This document shows positions 13,901 through 25,400 of a stretch of DNA of 64,000 bases, one piece after another. The notes beneath the pieces were generated by a model. The model searched no databases. It was given only the letters and a program-made list of their open reading frames with translations, and was not told the DNA's origin. Each line of letters starts with the position of its first letter. The stretch's first letter is position 1. The position numbers were made by a program, and so were the translations under genes. Source of the DNA: Dendrophyllia cribrosa (Eukaryota; Cnidaria; Anthozoa; Scleractinia; Dendrophylliidae); NCBI GenBank assembly GCA_024195265.1, contig JAJLRJ010000013.1, positions 9,461,832-9,525,831 on the forward strand. The letters run 5' to 3'.

Positions 13901-16900
13901 GATGTCATGAAAAAACCTTTTTTAAATGTTATTTTAAAGTGCCAAAGTTTTTGAATAAGTTCCAAACGTTTCGGGCTTTGCCCTTCTTCAGTGGAAATAT
14001 GTTTGTTGAGAAATACGCCACGACATCTAAAGTTTAAATGATTGTCTCTTGCATGCGCGCGCGCGACCTGAAGGAACTTATTCAAAAACTTTGGCACTTT
14101 AAAATAACATTTAAAAAAGGTTTTTTCATAACGGTACATGTATGTTGGCTAAGAAGGTGGCAGTGGATCGGACATGTGTTACAAATGGAACAAGAAGTGA
14201 TCCCGCGTACCGTACTGACCTGGGCACCAGAGAGCAAAAGGAAAAGAGGCTGACCGAAAGAGAGAGCATTATAGAGGGATGGAGATGCACAGTGGAGAGA
14301 GAACTGCAAGAGATGGGCTTGAGATCTTTAGCTGAGGCCTCCATCGTTGCACGAGACAGAGAAGAGAGATAATTTCCTGCCCTATTCCCCAGATGAGGAA
14401 ATGGATCTAATGATGATGAACCTTATTTTGGGGGGAAGCAATATTCCTAGCTAGTTGGTCAATATTGTAAAGATGCCAGAGAACGATACACAATATAATG
14501 TGACATCTAATGGGCTACTTTACTCACAAAAAACCTTAAGTTTTCTTATTTATTTAACTCTTGACTTGCAATACCAATAATCAACAGCTTGTTTATAAAT
14601 ATTACATTTTATATTTTTTTATAATCCATGTTGTATGAGTGTTAAAAAATTAAAATGTAATACCTTTTAATTGTTCCATAACTGCTTTCTTTTCATCCAG
14701 CTGTTTCTTCAGTTCTTCAAGTTTTTGCTAAGTAATAAAGTTAACATAACAGTACTACCTGAGTTTAGTCAAAACACAATAGGCTAATTTACAGGGGAAG
14801 CTTACATAACAATCATTGTCTAATTACATAACTTAAAGGTAAAGTAAGCACTCTGATTGGTCAATATCTTATTTACTATTTGTCCATGGGTGAACTCTGA
14901 TGAAAGCTAGGGCACACTCAAATCAGTATGCGTCAACTTTTCCATGTGAGAGGAAGTGTACAAAAGTCATCCAAGCTGACAAAAAAGGTTTGACAATCCA
15001 CATTGAGACAAAAATCTACTTAATCAGTGAGATTTTTTAACAAGAAATCTTTGCAAAGAATGATTTGTACATGCAATAGCGTGCGCATTTGATGCGCATT
15101 CGCCACTCCCCTACTCCGTGCTGTCATTAAGGGCTGGTAGCAGGCTAAAACAGCCGGCTACTTGCCCATCCTCGGTCGTCTACTTTCGTTTCATTTCATT
15201 TCATTTCACTGTTACTGTTGAATAGAAAGCTTACAGTAATAAAAAAGTCCATCGAAATTACTTGTAAGATATATTTCTTTTCTAATTTTTTAGTCACAGA
15301 AAAGATGTATTAATCTGTATTACAACAATTTTAAATGTCGGCAGCCAATGTTATGGGTTACTCGATATCTTTCAAAGTTATCGAAGGTCTGTGGGTAGTG
15401 CCTAGAACATTAATTTTTCACAGGTGGTTCCCAGGTTTGCACATAATCATCGGGAAAAAAACATGGCGTCCGCGCCAAAGAAGCCTTCAGTGCTTGAGTG
15501 CCAAGCCGCCTACTTTCCATTTTCAGCCTGCTACTTACAAAATTAATGACAGCCCTGCCTACTACCTGTATTAAAGCATATTAAAATTTTTCTCTCTTTT
15601 GATTTTGTTATATGTAAGAAATGATAAATGCAGCAGCTGTGCAACCATTGAGTTATGGATGCATGGGAGAGGTTGCTAAGCACTCAAGAAGCTAGAGTTG
15701 CTCTCGACTATTGCCCCAAACAACTCTTGTGCTTCTGTCATGCTTAGCAACCTCCCATGTGCATCCATAACTCGATGGTTGCACGCTGTGCATTGACCAT
15801 TTCTTAAGTATCTGGGTTCACATTTAGGAATTGCATTTACAGTATGATAGGAGGAAATTTGAAATTTCAAAGTTATCTTTCCTTTATCACTCGGTAGACT
15901 AACCTTTCTTTCTTCTTTTTTCTCCCGACCTTGCCGGCTATAATCTTGTTTGACAGCAATACCCTTAAATCGAGAATAACATGAAGGACTAGCTTGCATC
16001 ACAATCTATAGTACTGTTGCTGACTATTATAAAAGCATCATTATCGCGTCAATACACAAAGTGTTGAGCGAGATAATAGTATACGGGGGCAGATACCCTG
16101 TATGCAAATAATTATTTATACTTGTTCCATCATGTATGATACTCTTTAAATTCCACGGTGTATTACATGCATGTGTTAAAAGATGATTGCTGTAGTAAAC
16201 TTTTTTTAATTCCCCAGGGTAATTATGTCATCCATTTGTCTAAACAGTCTCGTTTCCCACAATGCATATAATTTATGTCACGCTAAGATGTTTTGGTTGT
16301 TTTAAATCTGTTTTACTTTTCAATTCTTTGACTCCAAACTCAGTGTGAAAACTTAAAACCGATCTGTGGACTTAACCTTGCATTGTTTCGTATTCACGAG
16401 ATGGCGCTAAGAGCCCTTTGATTTTTAACTTGCGAATACTCGAAGCGTTGAACAAGTTACATGTATAGCGGTGAGGCAGAAATATACAAATGTTCACTTG
16501 GTTGACCGGCGGTTTACATTCAGCCCACGATATGTCACAGTCACCTGCCCTACCTGTGTCGGAAGGAGGAGGGGGTGGGGTGTGGGGTCCGTGGAGCAAA
16601 ACCCCTAGGGGAGGGGAGGGTTAGAACGTTTTGTATTCATGAGTTGTCTCATGGAAGCCTTTGATTAATAAAAGCCCAAAATCAGTGTTCTCCTTATCAG
16701 GCAGTAACCAGTAAAATTTACCACTTGTAGCACTGCTTCTTACCGCCTAGAACCACATACAGGGTACTAACTAAGTCTGGAAAATACAACAGATTTGGAT
16801 TGTGACAAGATTTATGAGGAATTTTTGGAAAGATCTCAGAAATCTGCATTTGATAATACACATGCGCAGATCCTACGTTCATTTTTTGACACGTTTTGTT

Positions 16901-19123
16901 TTTCAAGCTTATCCCAAAACTCAAGCATTTTGAAGAGTTTTCAAGATGCAACAGTAGCATGGGTTTCATGTTAACACTTACAGCAGAGCAGAGCTGCTTT
17001 ACTGGTCTGTAAAACTGACTTACCTATGACTCTGAAAACTAAAGAGAACACTGCAAATAATGCATGGGGGCTGGGGTGGGTGGAAGGTCAGGGGAGGTAC
17101 TGGCTACACAGTACATGTCGATTTTAAGATGCAAAAACATTCTCACTAAAAACTTTCAAATTATGGCAATGTAGTACAGAAATGCTCAACTGGAAATTAA
17201 CCCTTTAAGCCCTAACATCAAAATTTAAATTCTCATTTCTCGTCCCTATACATTTCCTATAGAAGTATTCGGGAGAAATTGTTCAGATATCAAGAGAATT
17301 CATCTTGTGTGATCATGTCCTTAATTCTAATGACCTTTTTGATTGATAAGGCATTGATATTACAAGGAGAAATTTGATGCTGATCACTCTTAGGGCTTAA
17401 AGGGTTAATATCAAAGATAGCATCCACTGACTTACCTGTTTTGCAAGTTCAGCTTCTTCTTTCTGCTTTTGATAGAGTTCTTTATACAGCTCCCTGAAAC
17501 ATTGAAACACTGTTTGTTATGTTCCCACCAGCTGAACAGTGATAATTACAATGTATTTATTTCACAAGGTACTAGAACAGGATGTGCTTTGAGAAAAATC
17601 GGAGGGTATCCAGAGACTCCCCACTATAAAATCCAAGTTGCCCAGAAGTTGCATTTTGTGCCTAGTGTTTTTTTTAATTGATGAATATATGAAAATCATA
17701 CATATGTGAACTGCAGATGAAACATGCATGAGTGAAATTTGTGATCTTCGCAGTGTGCTATGGGTTGGAATTCCACAATGCATTGCACCGGTATTGCAAG
17801 GTCATGGGTTCGAATCCCATTCAAGCCTGAATTTTTTCAGGTTGATTTTTCAACCGCTTAAAAGTTGATAGCACACTGCGAGGTGCACAAATCTCACTCC
17901 TGTTTTTTTTTTTTGTCGCCAGAATTAGGACAAATTAAGTAGCCAGGGGCTACTGGGTGCTACTAGAGTAAAGCCCTGCAGAATCTTGCTTTGTGGTCCT
18001 TAAAATCTAAGAGGTAATTAAATTGTTTTTCTTTGTTCCTCCCTTCAAAGGTACTGGGGTAATTCCATACAATTATATTGTATAATCTTGTCATTTTTTT
18101 GGGTTAATATTTGAACTCCCGGGGACAGGGGGGGGGGGGGACTCCCATATAAAAATGACGGGGTGCCCGTCGTAAATTTTTGAAAATCACCCTAAAAGGT
18201 ACCAGAATCTCCTTTGATGGGCATGGCTCAAAAAAATTTTGACCCCTAAGAGGTACCAATTCTAAAACAACAATGTTATATTCTGTCATATTTTTTTGGC
18301 TCCACACCCTATAAGGTACCGCGATAATGCTAACGGTGGTCATTTTAGATTTTAGTACCCTAAGCCGTACCAATCTACAAATTTTGACCCCTAAAAGGTC
18401 AGGCCAGGAGTCAGGAGTCACTAAGGGCCTTATTCCAGTTTGGGATAAGGCCCTAAATGACTCCTGATCTATAGCCAAATTCTCCCTTTGTTACATGAGC
18501 ATATACAAGACAAACTGGAAGGAGAATCTAGCAGTTAATCAGAATTCACTTAGGGCTTTATTCCACTCACCCCTTCTTTTTTTGTAAATTACAAAACTGA
18601 GTATGTCAAAATAAAAAAATATATATATTGCATAATAAAAAATTAACATATGACATACTGTATGCCAGCAGGAAAGGAGTGCAAAAGTTTAGTTAAAGTA
18701 CAATTTCAGCTCCATAGATCTCAGTACTGTACTTTGCCAACAAAAAAAATTGATTTGTTTCTTACTTGCATGTATTTGGACAATTAACTGAACCATCATA
18801 TTCATCACTGCCATCGCAGCAATCTAGATAAGAAAAGAAAGGGTTTTTACATGTATTATTATTATTATGTACATGTATACCCATTACATACTTTAATAAC
18901 AAAACACTGTACATTTGTACACCATATTGAGAACTGTTCTCACACAACACTTATTTCGTTCCACTCAGCCAGTGGAAAATTACCTTTAAGTTGTTCACCA
19001 GACCTACATGAATTTCCAGCTTGCCTGGCTCTTGCATGAACATGATGCAATAGCGGACCTAGGGGAGAGGCCTGGGCCTCTAACATTTTCATTTTCCACC
19101 CCTCCCCCCTCCCTTATTCACTC

Positions 19124-19170
<47 letters not shown>

Positions 19171-22137
19171 CCAAGGAAGTCTCAATATGCCACTGTGATG
19201 TACATGGTACAGTGTACTTTTCTTTAGTAAAAATTAATATATTCTTTCCTTCAGTTTTCAAATTATGAGAAAAATATTCAAGCAAGGATGCTTTTACGTT
19301 CAAACTTACAGAACTATACTAGAGAACCATAAAAAACAATTAATCTTCTGTCAAAATTTCATCAGATCAAATTTTGATTCAGGTACAATAATATATACAA
19401 AGTTACATTTTTTAGGGCCACACGTCACCTAGGTCTGTATAATGTACTGTGTTATTCTGTTATAACATAACACGTTACAGTGTAGCTCTGACAAACTTGT
19501 GCAATAACAATAAAAATAAATGAAACCCGTTAAGGTTATGCACTAAAGAATTGCATAAAACACTTTACAGAAAACCATTTCTTGAAATAACATGGAGACA
19601 TGAAAGGGGAACAAATTCTTATTGATTGGTTTCATGACATACCACATAAGCCATCATTTACTCTAGAAGAAGGAATATTCAAGGGTCTATATCCAGCATT
19701 TGTACAGTGATATATTCCATTGGAGCAAGCTGATGTTCCTGGAAGAAATTAATGAAGTTCAGAATAATCACAAATGTTTGATTCAAATTTTACTCATTTT
19801 TAGCAAAAGATAGATGCACAAATTCAAATTGGTTTAAATTGAAGTGACCAGTTGCAGCAACTATATACATGTATGGTAGTAGCAGCGGTTTCCTTGTATG
19901 TTCTGCTCATGGCAATTAGTTGCTGTGACCAAATAAAAGAATTAACCAATCAAATGCCAAAATTAATAAGACTACATGTCACTGTACGAAATATACCAAA
20001 GTTGCAGCCAGGATTCATGGTTTCATATAAGTACATAAAATGTTCTTACAGAACATTTGTTTTTACATTTTTTCGTACTTTTATGAACATGTACACTGTA
20101 GTTGCTGCGAGTAAATAAAAAGGAAAATTTTTTTTATAAAAAATCAGTCCCTGCAACCAGTCTCTTCTGCTAAACAACTACAGGTGTACAAGCCACTCGT
20201 TCGCTCTTACTACAGTTGCTATGACTACTCGCCTATACTTATGTGTGCCGACCTCAAAGGGATACTGTCACGAGGGCGCATGCGCCAGTTTCTCGAATCG
20301 AAACTTGAAAAGTTAAGCCTAAATTTTTCAAGTCAAAGTGGCAATTTCAAAATGGCATCAACTGGTCGCGGTGGTCATTGTAGAAAACGAAGAAACTTAA
20401 AGCCATTTTTGAAATTGACACTTCAGCTTGAAAAATTGAGGCTAAACTTTTCAAGCTTTGATTTGAGAAACTGGCACATGCACCCTCTTTACAGTGTCCC
20501 GCCTATAAATGTAAACCTTTTTTTAAACCACCATGCGAAGATGGTTTTGCTGTCGAATTGTAAATGTAAACATGGATACCTTACCTGGTTCATCAGTACC
20601 ATCAGGACAATCACAAAAATCATCATTTACACTATTAAAAGGAACTGTTACCGAGCCATCAAGACAGGTGAAGTCTTTTGAACTATCATAAAATGGTAAC
20701 CCTGTGAATACAAGACAAGCAGTCGTGAGAAAAGTTTGAAGTAGATGTCCGACTTTGGAAAGTAACCAGATTTTATCTTTTTATTCCATCTGCTCTAAAG
20801 AACTTGCAAGAAAAATAGCTGGCTGATAAAATTACGACAAAATAGGTGCTGATCTTTGCGGACAGCCGGCTACTTTTGACAACAGGATATTAGCTAAGGC
20901 TAATTTTGGTCCTCTTGTGGTCACTTTCTCCTGAGAGAGATACCTGAATCATTAGCAGATATAGACCTTATGCATAAATGGTGGCCTATTTATGTATTCT
21001 TTTATATTCATGCTAATCAGCCCAACTAGCCTCATTTTAGAGCAAAAATTCTTTTTAATTTTGCACATGCTAACGAGGCTAGTTGGGCTGATTAGCATGA
21101 ATATAAAAGAATAATAAACCGGCCGCCATTTATGAATAGGGTCTATTGTTGTTCATGCAGTGACAATAAAATGCATATATTTAGCTTTTCTCTCTCAGGA
21201 GAAAGTGACTGAAGGAGAGAGCTGATATTCAAGCTTGTTTGGTCAAGGCTTAAGCTAAGATGTTTTTATTATTTTTCACCTTAAAAAAGCTATAGTAACT
21301 GTACCTTTTTAGAAACTATTATTTTTGTGTATTTTTTAATTCTGTAATTTATTTCTGTAATTTATTGTTTCTGTTGTACATGTAGATAATTTCGGGGGTG
21401 AAAATTCAAAGGAATCTTTAAAATATTAACTACTTTTACTGCCAACCAGAACCTTTAGAGATTTTAGGGATATTTAAGCTTAATACTGAATCTATCAATT
21501 GAATATTTACATGTCAGCTTAGTGAACATTGAAAACGGTTAAACTTTTTAATGTTGCACCTATAAACAACAGTCAACAGTCACTAGTGAACATTAATGTT
21601 ATGACTTAAGGGGAAGAAAGCCCATGATTCTAAAATAAAAATCAGCAAATATCAAACTGCTAGTACACAACCGAACGACATATAAATTGCAGAATTAAAA
21701 TGCATGCAAATACGACGTTTGCAGATTGATCAAACTACAATCTTATCAATATGGGTTTCGCCTTAATATTTGAAGATTAAAACGTTGCTATGTAAAACAA
21801 AATAAACATAACATATAATATATAAATAATGTTACTTCAAAATCAAATTACATCTCTTAAAAAAAATTATAATAAGCTTAATCCAAAATAAAATATCGTA
21901 CAAATGTAATTATAGCCTCATCGAGTCACGGAATTTTATTTTTTGCAAACCGGCATATATTGATCCCGATTAACAATTTCAGCTTTATGAATGCCAAGCT
22001 GCAGTAGAAAAATACTTACTAGTCAAAGAAACTCCTCTTATACTTGACGCTGATGTCGAATGTGAGCTAAAAAGAAGAAAGCAGAGAAAGAAAAAAGAAA
22101 AACATTCTATTCGAAAAAGAAATTGACATGCCGCCAT
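1910..22137 (-). CDS. PRKCSH: Glucosidase II beta subunit, 18 exons
   Basis: Non-catalytic subunit of ER glucosidase II, which trims glucose from N-glycans; it retains the enzyme in the ER and binds the mannose arms. Coding exons (minus strand, 5' to 3'): 22137-22020, 20701-20585, 19738-19643, 18823-18766, 17493-17436, 14727-14664, 13672-13607, 13468-13384, 12150-12084, 10439-10350, 9082-9022, 7625-7426, 6355-6290, 5818-5749, 4906-4817, 3867-3793, 2591-2495, 2059-1910. All junctions are GT/AG and phases match, except exon 12 to 13 (see findings). The product is about 542 aa, close to the family's usual length. In order it has a signal peptide (about 1-31), two LDLa-like Cys/Asp repeats ([20 protein letters not shown]), a coiled coil, an EF-hand loop DSDGDGRLTVQE (about 215-226), a proline/acidic stretch (about 294-360), and a C-terminal MRH lectin domain with GQCFEY, NGPSRS and CEYLMEF. 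It ends HGDEL. Confidence 0.93.
2302..2487. repeat. Two-copy tandem duplication beside PRKCSH exon 17
   Basis: Two diverged copies of a ~114-bp unit, each ending GAATTTGTATGTTGATATTG or nearly so, lie in the last intron. The second copy ends about 8 bp from the exon 17 splice donor, so the repeat is close to the splice signal. Confidence 0.5.
3075..3354. mobile_element. MITE with 20-bp terminal inverted repeats
   Basis: The ends are perfect inverted repeats, AGCAGTTTTCAATTGAGTGT and its complement, 280 bp apart. The interior has further inverted pieces (CCAATCACA..., TTGGTTTTAC...). A decayed relative lies at about 1429-1663. There is no coding capacity. It sits in PRKCSH intron 16. Confidence 0.75.
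5921..6121 (-). repeat. Dispersed TTAA-flanked repeat, copy 1
   Basis: On the minus strand it starts TTAACCCTTT, then a ...CCAAG..TGCCAAGAATC... region, a GGTACCATGCAAAAGTACTG block, a TTTTGAGTCTGT block, and CTCCATAATTGACTCTG. The same order recurs at 24857-25172 and 39163-39467, and it seeds the satellite at 41440-42720. Confidence 0.6.
6823..6850. repeat. Poly-G tract
   Basis: A G homopolymer of nearly 30 bases interrupted once, in a PRKCSH intron. Its length may not be assembled exactly. Confidence 0.8.
7900..8530. repeat. 62-63-bp minisatellite in PRKCSH intron 11
   Basis: Units built on GTAGAAATGTCGAGAAGACA and ACGTACATAAATTATACG recur at 62-63-bp spacing (for example 8097, 8160, 8222) and decay toward both edges. 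No coding sense is visible. Confidence 0.75.
9392..9853 (-). pseudogene. Tc1/IS630-type transposase HTH relic
   Basis: A 153-codon open frame starts [11 protein letters not shown], followed by a spoiled helix-turn-helix stretch with [11 protein letters not shown] and ending ALLRFF. This resembles the N-terminal DNA-binding region of Tc1/mariner-IS630 transposases. After about 45 residues the frame runs into the left arm of the inverted repeat and no DDE catalytic part is present. I read it as the 5' stub of a transposase kept inside a non-autonomous foldback. The family assignment is by eye. Confidence 0.4.
9451..10211. mobile_element. Foldback element with ~260-300-bp arms
   Basis: The left arm (about 9451-9758) and right arm (about 9926-10211) are inverted copies with only scattered differences. 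Shared blocks include CAGATTCGAAGCCGGTACAC and CGAGAAAGGTTGTCG. The ~165-bp loop carries the start of the transposase-like frame. It lies in PRKCSH intron 10. Confidence 0.8.
10513..10602. mobile_element. Small hairpin MITE
   Basis: ACTTATTGACTAA..TTAGGTCGG is mirrored by CCGACCTAACTTAGTCAATAAGT about 40 bp later, within PRKCSH intron 9. Confidence 0.55.
10849..12025. mobile_element. Host repeat of the 27.5-kb family, split by an insertion
   Basis: The ends carry ATATCAAACAC..GAGTGTTTCATCAGG and its complement. Its right part (11782-12025) closely matches 27598-27840, including GGGTTGAAAAACGAGG and GCAAATTAAGAC. The left part stops at 10898, where another element is inserted. Confidence 0.7.
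10899..11781. mobile_element. Non-autonomous DNA transposon with ~135-bp TIRs and 9-bp TSD
   Basis: It begins TAGCCTGCGTAGCAAGCG and ends with the complement. Inverted similarity extends about 135 bp, through ...GCGCGAAAATTGGGG. It is bracketed by ATCCAAACA at 10890-10898 and 11782-11790. The related repeat at 27.6 kb has that word once, as expected of an empty site. Long TIRs and a 9-bp duplication fit a Mutator-like (MULE) type. No transposase is present. Confidence 0.75.
12640..13045 (+). mobile_element. tRNA-derived SINE with four A-box copies
   Basis: Four near-identical ~27-bp units containing GGTGTAGTGGTTAGC-like RNA polymerase III A boxes stand in a row (12645-12738). One B box, GGTGGTTCGAGGCC, follows near 12752-12765, then a SINE-like body with CATCCCATCCAGGGGGGAGT and a pol III-unrelated tail. 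The body motif recurs at 37.2-37.5 kb. It lies in PRKCSH intron 8. Confidence 0.65.
13905..14128. mobile_element. Foldback with ~55-bp arms, Penelope-like end
   Basis: AACCTTTTTTAAATGTTATT...GAATAAGTTCC is inverted at 14071-14127. The ~107-bp loop contains AAACGTTTCGGGCTTTGCCC and TTCTTCAGTGG, resembling the boundary sequence of the Penelope-type fragment at 36.55 kb (ACGTTTCGGGACTTCTATCC). It lies in PRKCSH intron 6. Confidence 0.5.
14142..14375 (+). pseudogene. LINE reverse-transcriptase C-terminus relic
   Basis: One frame reads [19 protein letters not shown] then ESKRKRG before a stop. The next frame continues with [15 protein letters not shown] and VARDREER. This order (RRxxWxGHVLRM, KRKRGRP, RW..TVxRELxxMG, DRxxWR) is typical of the C-terminal end of non-LTR retrotransposon ORF2. 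A one-base shift near 14253 separates the halves. No upstream RT domain is present, so it is a 5'-truncated dead copy. Confidence 0.6.
15634..15791. mobile_element. Foldback in PRKCSH intron 5
   Basis: GCTGTGCAACCATTGAGTTA...GTTGCTAAGC (15634-15690) is inverted at 15741-15791 around a ~50-bp loop. No coding content. Confidence 0.6.
17197..17408. mobile_element. TTAA-flanked MITE
   Basis: The ends are TTAACCCTTTAAGCCCTA and its exact complement, 212 bp apart. The outer TTAA on both sides would be the target duplication of a piggyBac/Kolobok-like element. It ends about 28 bp from PRKCSH exon 5. Confidence 0.65.
17726..17905. mobile_element. Foldback enclosing a tRNA-like B box
   Basis: The arms GAAATTTGTGATCTTCGCAG..TGTGCTA and their complement near 17863-17905 enclose GGGTTCGAATCCC, a perfect T-arm/B-box sequence with a 5-bp stem. 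No matching acceptor or D arm is visible upstream, so it is a SINE-type relic rather than a tRNA gene. Confidence 0.5.
18110..18480. repeat. Dispersed repeat with KpnI-like GGTACC units
   Basis: A run of AGGTACCA/CCCTAAAAGG units with 'GACCCCTAA' words. Related sequence occurs inverted at 45455-45545 and in degenerate form around 32.3-32.6 kb. No gene. Confidence 0.45.
19124..19168. repeat. Poly-C tract (~45 bp)
   Basis: A nearly uninterrupted C homopolymer in PRKCSH intron 3. Six-frame translation gives proline or glycine runs here, which are not genes. Confidence 0.85.
20920..21209. mobile_element. Foldback MITE
   Basis: The outer arms GTCACTTTCTCCTGAGAGAG and the long inner arms ATTCATGCTAATCAGCCCAA..CTAGCCTC are each mirrored, giving a ~290-bp element with a ~35-bp loop in PRKCSH intron 1. 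Confidence 0.75.
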
Positions 22138-22410
22138 ATTGAATACACGTGTCGTCTGTGTAGGAGACTGAGGTGAGCCTCTTTTGTATGTCCAACCGAG
22201 AGAAGCTGGGAGCAAAACACATCTTGAGTTTCCCTTCAAACACCGCTGTACGGGAAACATTCGTCTCAAGTTATCCTGTCGTTTCTCTCGTCGTTCTCGT
22301 CGTTGATTATCGCCTCAGCGATGTGATGTCAAAATGCGTTTTTGTTTTGACTTCGTCGCACGAAAATGAAAACCTACTGCTCCTGCAAGATGTTGTTGTA
22401 TTAGCATGGT
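22138..22410. promoter_or_regulatory. Putative bidirectional promoter, PRKCSH / DNAJC14
   Basis: This 273-bp gap separates the start codons of the two divergent genes. It includes a CpG-rich run (CGTCGTTTCTCTCGTCGTTC) and no obvious TATA box. Both 5' UTRs and any shared promoter must lie within it, unless there are upstream non-coding exons. Confidence 0.55.
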
Positions 22411-25400
22411 ATGGACGTTTCAGAAAAGCTGGCAAAAGATGCAGAAAGGTAACAAAGGTCACTTTTCTGACCCAGATTAGTCGTGATTCACGAGACTGTC
22501 AGACATGGACTGAAAGCTATTTTTGGCGTGCTGTCGACATTTGATTTAATCACGTTTTCTTTCTTCTATGGTTTCTTTCTGTTTCTATCCCAACGAGCTT
22601 GATTTTCGTAAATTCTGACCCAGATTACCCCCAGTGAATTTATTACACGCAATATATCCGACTGCATGCATGCCTGGTACTTTAAATCTTTATCAACGAG
22701 CTTTACATACTTGACAAAAAGCATGCTCTCTCGTCGCCCGAAATTATTTGAGTTTAAGTTTAATTACAGTGTAGAATTAATCCGTCCGTGTTTAAACTTC
22801 ATTTATGAAGTAGTGATAGCTTCGAATGTCTCTAGTTCCTTATTTTGGTTATGTTTGTTGCTCATATAGATCTATTAAAGCGTAAAATATTATGCACGCC
22901 GTACATTAATGAAATGATTAAGCTTATAATTTTTTTTTCTCGTGCATGTCATTATTTCCGTTTACGGAAATTGCTCATTTTCTACTGTTCCAGCAATCAG
23001 GTTACAAATTGTGATATACTTGATTCTTCAGAACTTAGAATGTGTACTCCCAACTAGTGAGAACTAATACTGGGAGGGTTTAATACAAATGGTGATACAC
23101 TGTATATTGGCTTCTTCTGACAATTCCTTAGCACGATTTCTAAAGTAGGAAGGTCGAGTGTTCAAGTAGTAAACCTAAATTCGCCTCTTGTTGAAAATCA
23201 CGTCTACCCCTGTACACTACCAAAAGGGAAGTCAAATGTAATATGTACCACATTTCCTCAGATAAAAGCTGTTCTTCAATTAATTGCTACCCTCCCCTCC
23301 TCTTTTTTGTGCCCATAATGTTTAGTAAACCCGGAATTTGTCCCAGAGGTGGAGTTAAATAATAACGGACATTTATATAGCACACTTTCTATGTGATACC
23401 CAAATGCGCTTTACAACACTGTACGGGGACTTTGCCAGACTGCTAATGAAGAGATTTAAAACATTAGCTTCCCTGGATTCATCTCCCTCCTTGAATAATC
23501 ACCCACTTTTGGAGCTACAAAAAATAATAATCACCCTGGCTGTTATTTGAGGAAATAAATGGTACTATATTATTGTTATTAAGAACTGTAGGTATTATTG
23601 GGTATAAAAAATCGCTTTATTTTGGTGTCAACTGATATACACTGTATTGAGCACAAAAGTGCTAATAGCCCTTCTTACAGTTTCCTGCGCCATATTGGAT
23701 TGGTAACTGCGCACACAGGGGAACGAGGCTGGGGTTGACTCATGTTGCGTCTCTGTGAGCAATTTTATTTTGGTGAACATGGAGCATAAACAGTCAATTT
23801 GTTCGAATTTTGTGCAAAATGGACGGTCCTAGCGGCAATCCAAATAGGGCTACTACATGTACTTCTTCTAAGAAAAGGGAAGCAGTATGCCACTTTTGGC
23901 TGTTCAAATACATTTTATGGCACCGACGGCTTAAGGTGTGTACGGTTACCAATCCAATATGGCGCAGGAAACTGTAAAAAGGGCTACTGGGGACATCGTA
24001 AATGGACCAAAGTAACATTATAAACATTACTGTAGAGTTCCGAATGTACAATGTAGTGGCCCCCATTACTTTCAGAATTAACAGGCCTAAGGGGCCGCAG
24101 CCTTTGGGTAGCTGCTGCTTTCCGAACACCACCAAACTGTTGTAAACTACATGTACATGTACATGTACAATATGAAATGGATGACCTTTGCTGGAAATGT
24201 GTTGTTCCAAAAAATCTCCATACCTCCCCATGTGGGGTTTTTTGGTTTAAACTTCCCTACTCTTCTGGAAATTCCAGTTTAGCTTCATACTTTGCTTGAA
24301 AACTTTTGGCTTTTGAGACCCCCACCCCCTTGGAATTTCCAATGACTCTCCATGGGGTGGGTATGGATATTTTCTGGAACCACATAATGCATGTAACAGT
24401 CAGTCATGGGACATTGTCTGACCAAAATCCCCAAAATATGTTCAACAACTGATTTTGCATTATCTTTGCACATGGGGTCTGAGTACAAAAACAACTTACA
24501 TGTACATGTAGTTTCTGCCCATCACATTTGATTCCAAAAATGGAAATAGCGAGGAGTGGTGCAAAGAGAAAATTTTGAAAATGAACAAAGGGGTTGTTCT
24601 GCATTTCCTTTGCCGTTTTGTAACTGTACGTACGGTTGTATCTCAATGCCTAGAGCAGGCTGGTTGAAATGTCAATGGTCAATGGATGTACAGACTGATC
24701 AAGGGATCTCAAATAGAGACTGTAATAGTTGCTAATTTAATGCTTTTTTTCTTGCAGCAAAAGAGCAGAGAAGTGTTATGAACAAGCTCTCCTTTTGGTG
24801 GACTGTTGTATGATCCCAGACGCCATCAGATTGCTGGAGCAGGTTTGTGGTATCTATTGACCCTTAAAGTCCCAAGAGTGCCAAAAATCAAAATTCAAAA
24901 AAATCACAAATTTTCTTTTGTAAAATATTTATAAACAAAATTAATGGTACCATGCTAAAATACATGTACTGCCAAAGAGTTTTCATTTGAATGGTCGCAC
25001 TATTCACCACTTTAGAAATGAGAAGGAAACTGGGCCAAGTGAACTTTCACAACGACTGGCCCAGTTTCCTTCTCATTTTTAAAGTGGCAAATAGGATTTT
25101 GTCCACAAACTAAAAAGTTAGAACTACACTACACGTCTCCATAATTGACTTTGGGAGTGAAAGGGTTAAAGATTCTCTCTTGATTTATTTATTCTGATCA
25201 TATTATATACATGTACAGTCAACTCTCTCTTAACGGACACCTCTATAAGATGGACACCTGTTGTTGGTCCCTGCTGTTTTTTCAGTCATTTCACTGTAAC
25301 TAAACCCTCTATAAGTCTGTTAAGATGGACACCTCTAAGACAGGCAGCAGACACTTTGAAACCATCAACAGACACTTGAAAAAAGTGTTTTTTTTTTGTG

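Noticed and set aside
16563..16622. G-rich run as a possible G-quadruplex regulator
   Set aside because: It has G-tracts of suitable length, but lies deep in an intron with no other sign of function.
17770..17840. Possible tRNA gene
   Set aside because: A perfect T arm, but no matching acceptor stem or D arm; it sits inside a foldback, so it is a SINE-type relic.
19008..19303. Poly-Pro and poly-Gly open frames
   Set aside because: They are translations of a C homopolymer.
22173..22544. 123-codon frame across the promoter and DNAJC14 exon 1
   Set aside because: It reads exon 1 in the wrong frame and overlaps the divergent promoter; the phase-consistent start is the ATG at 22411.
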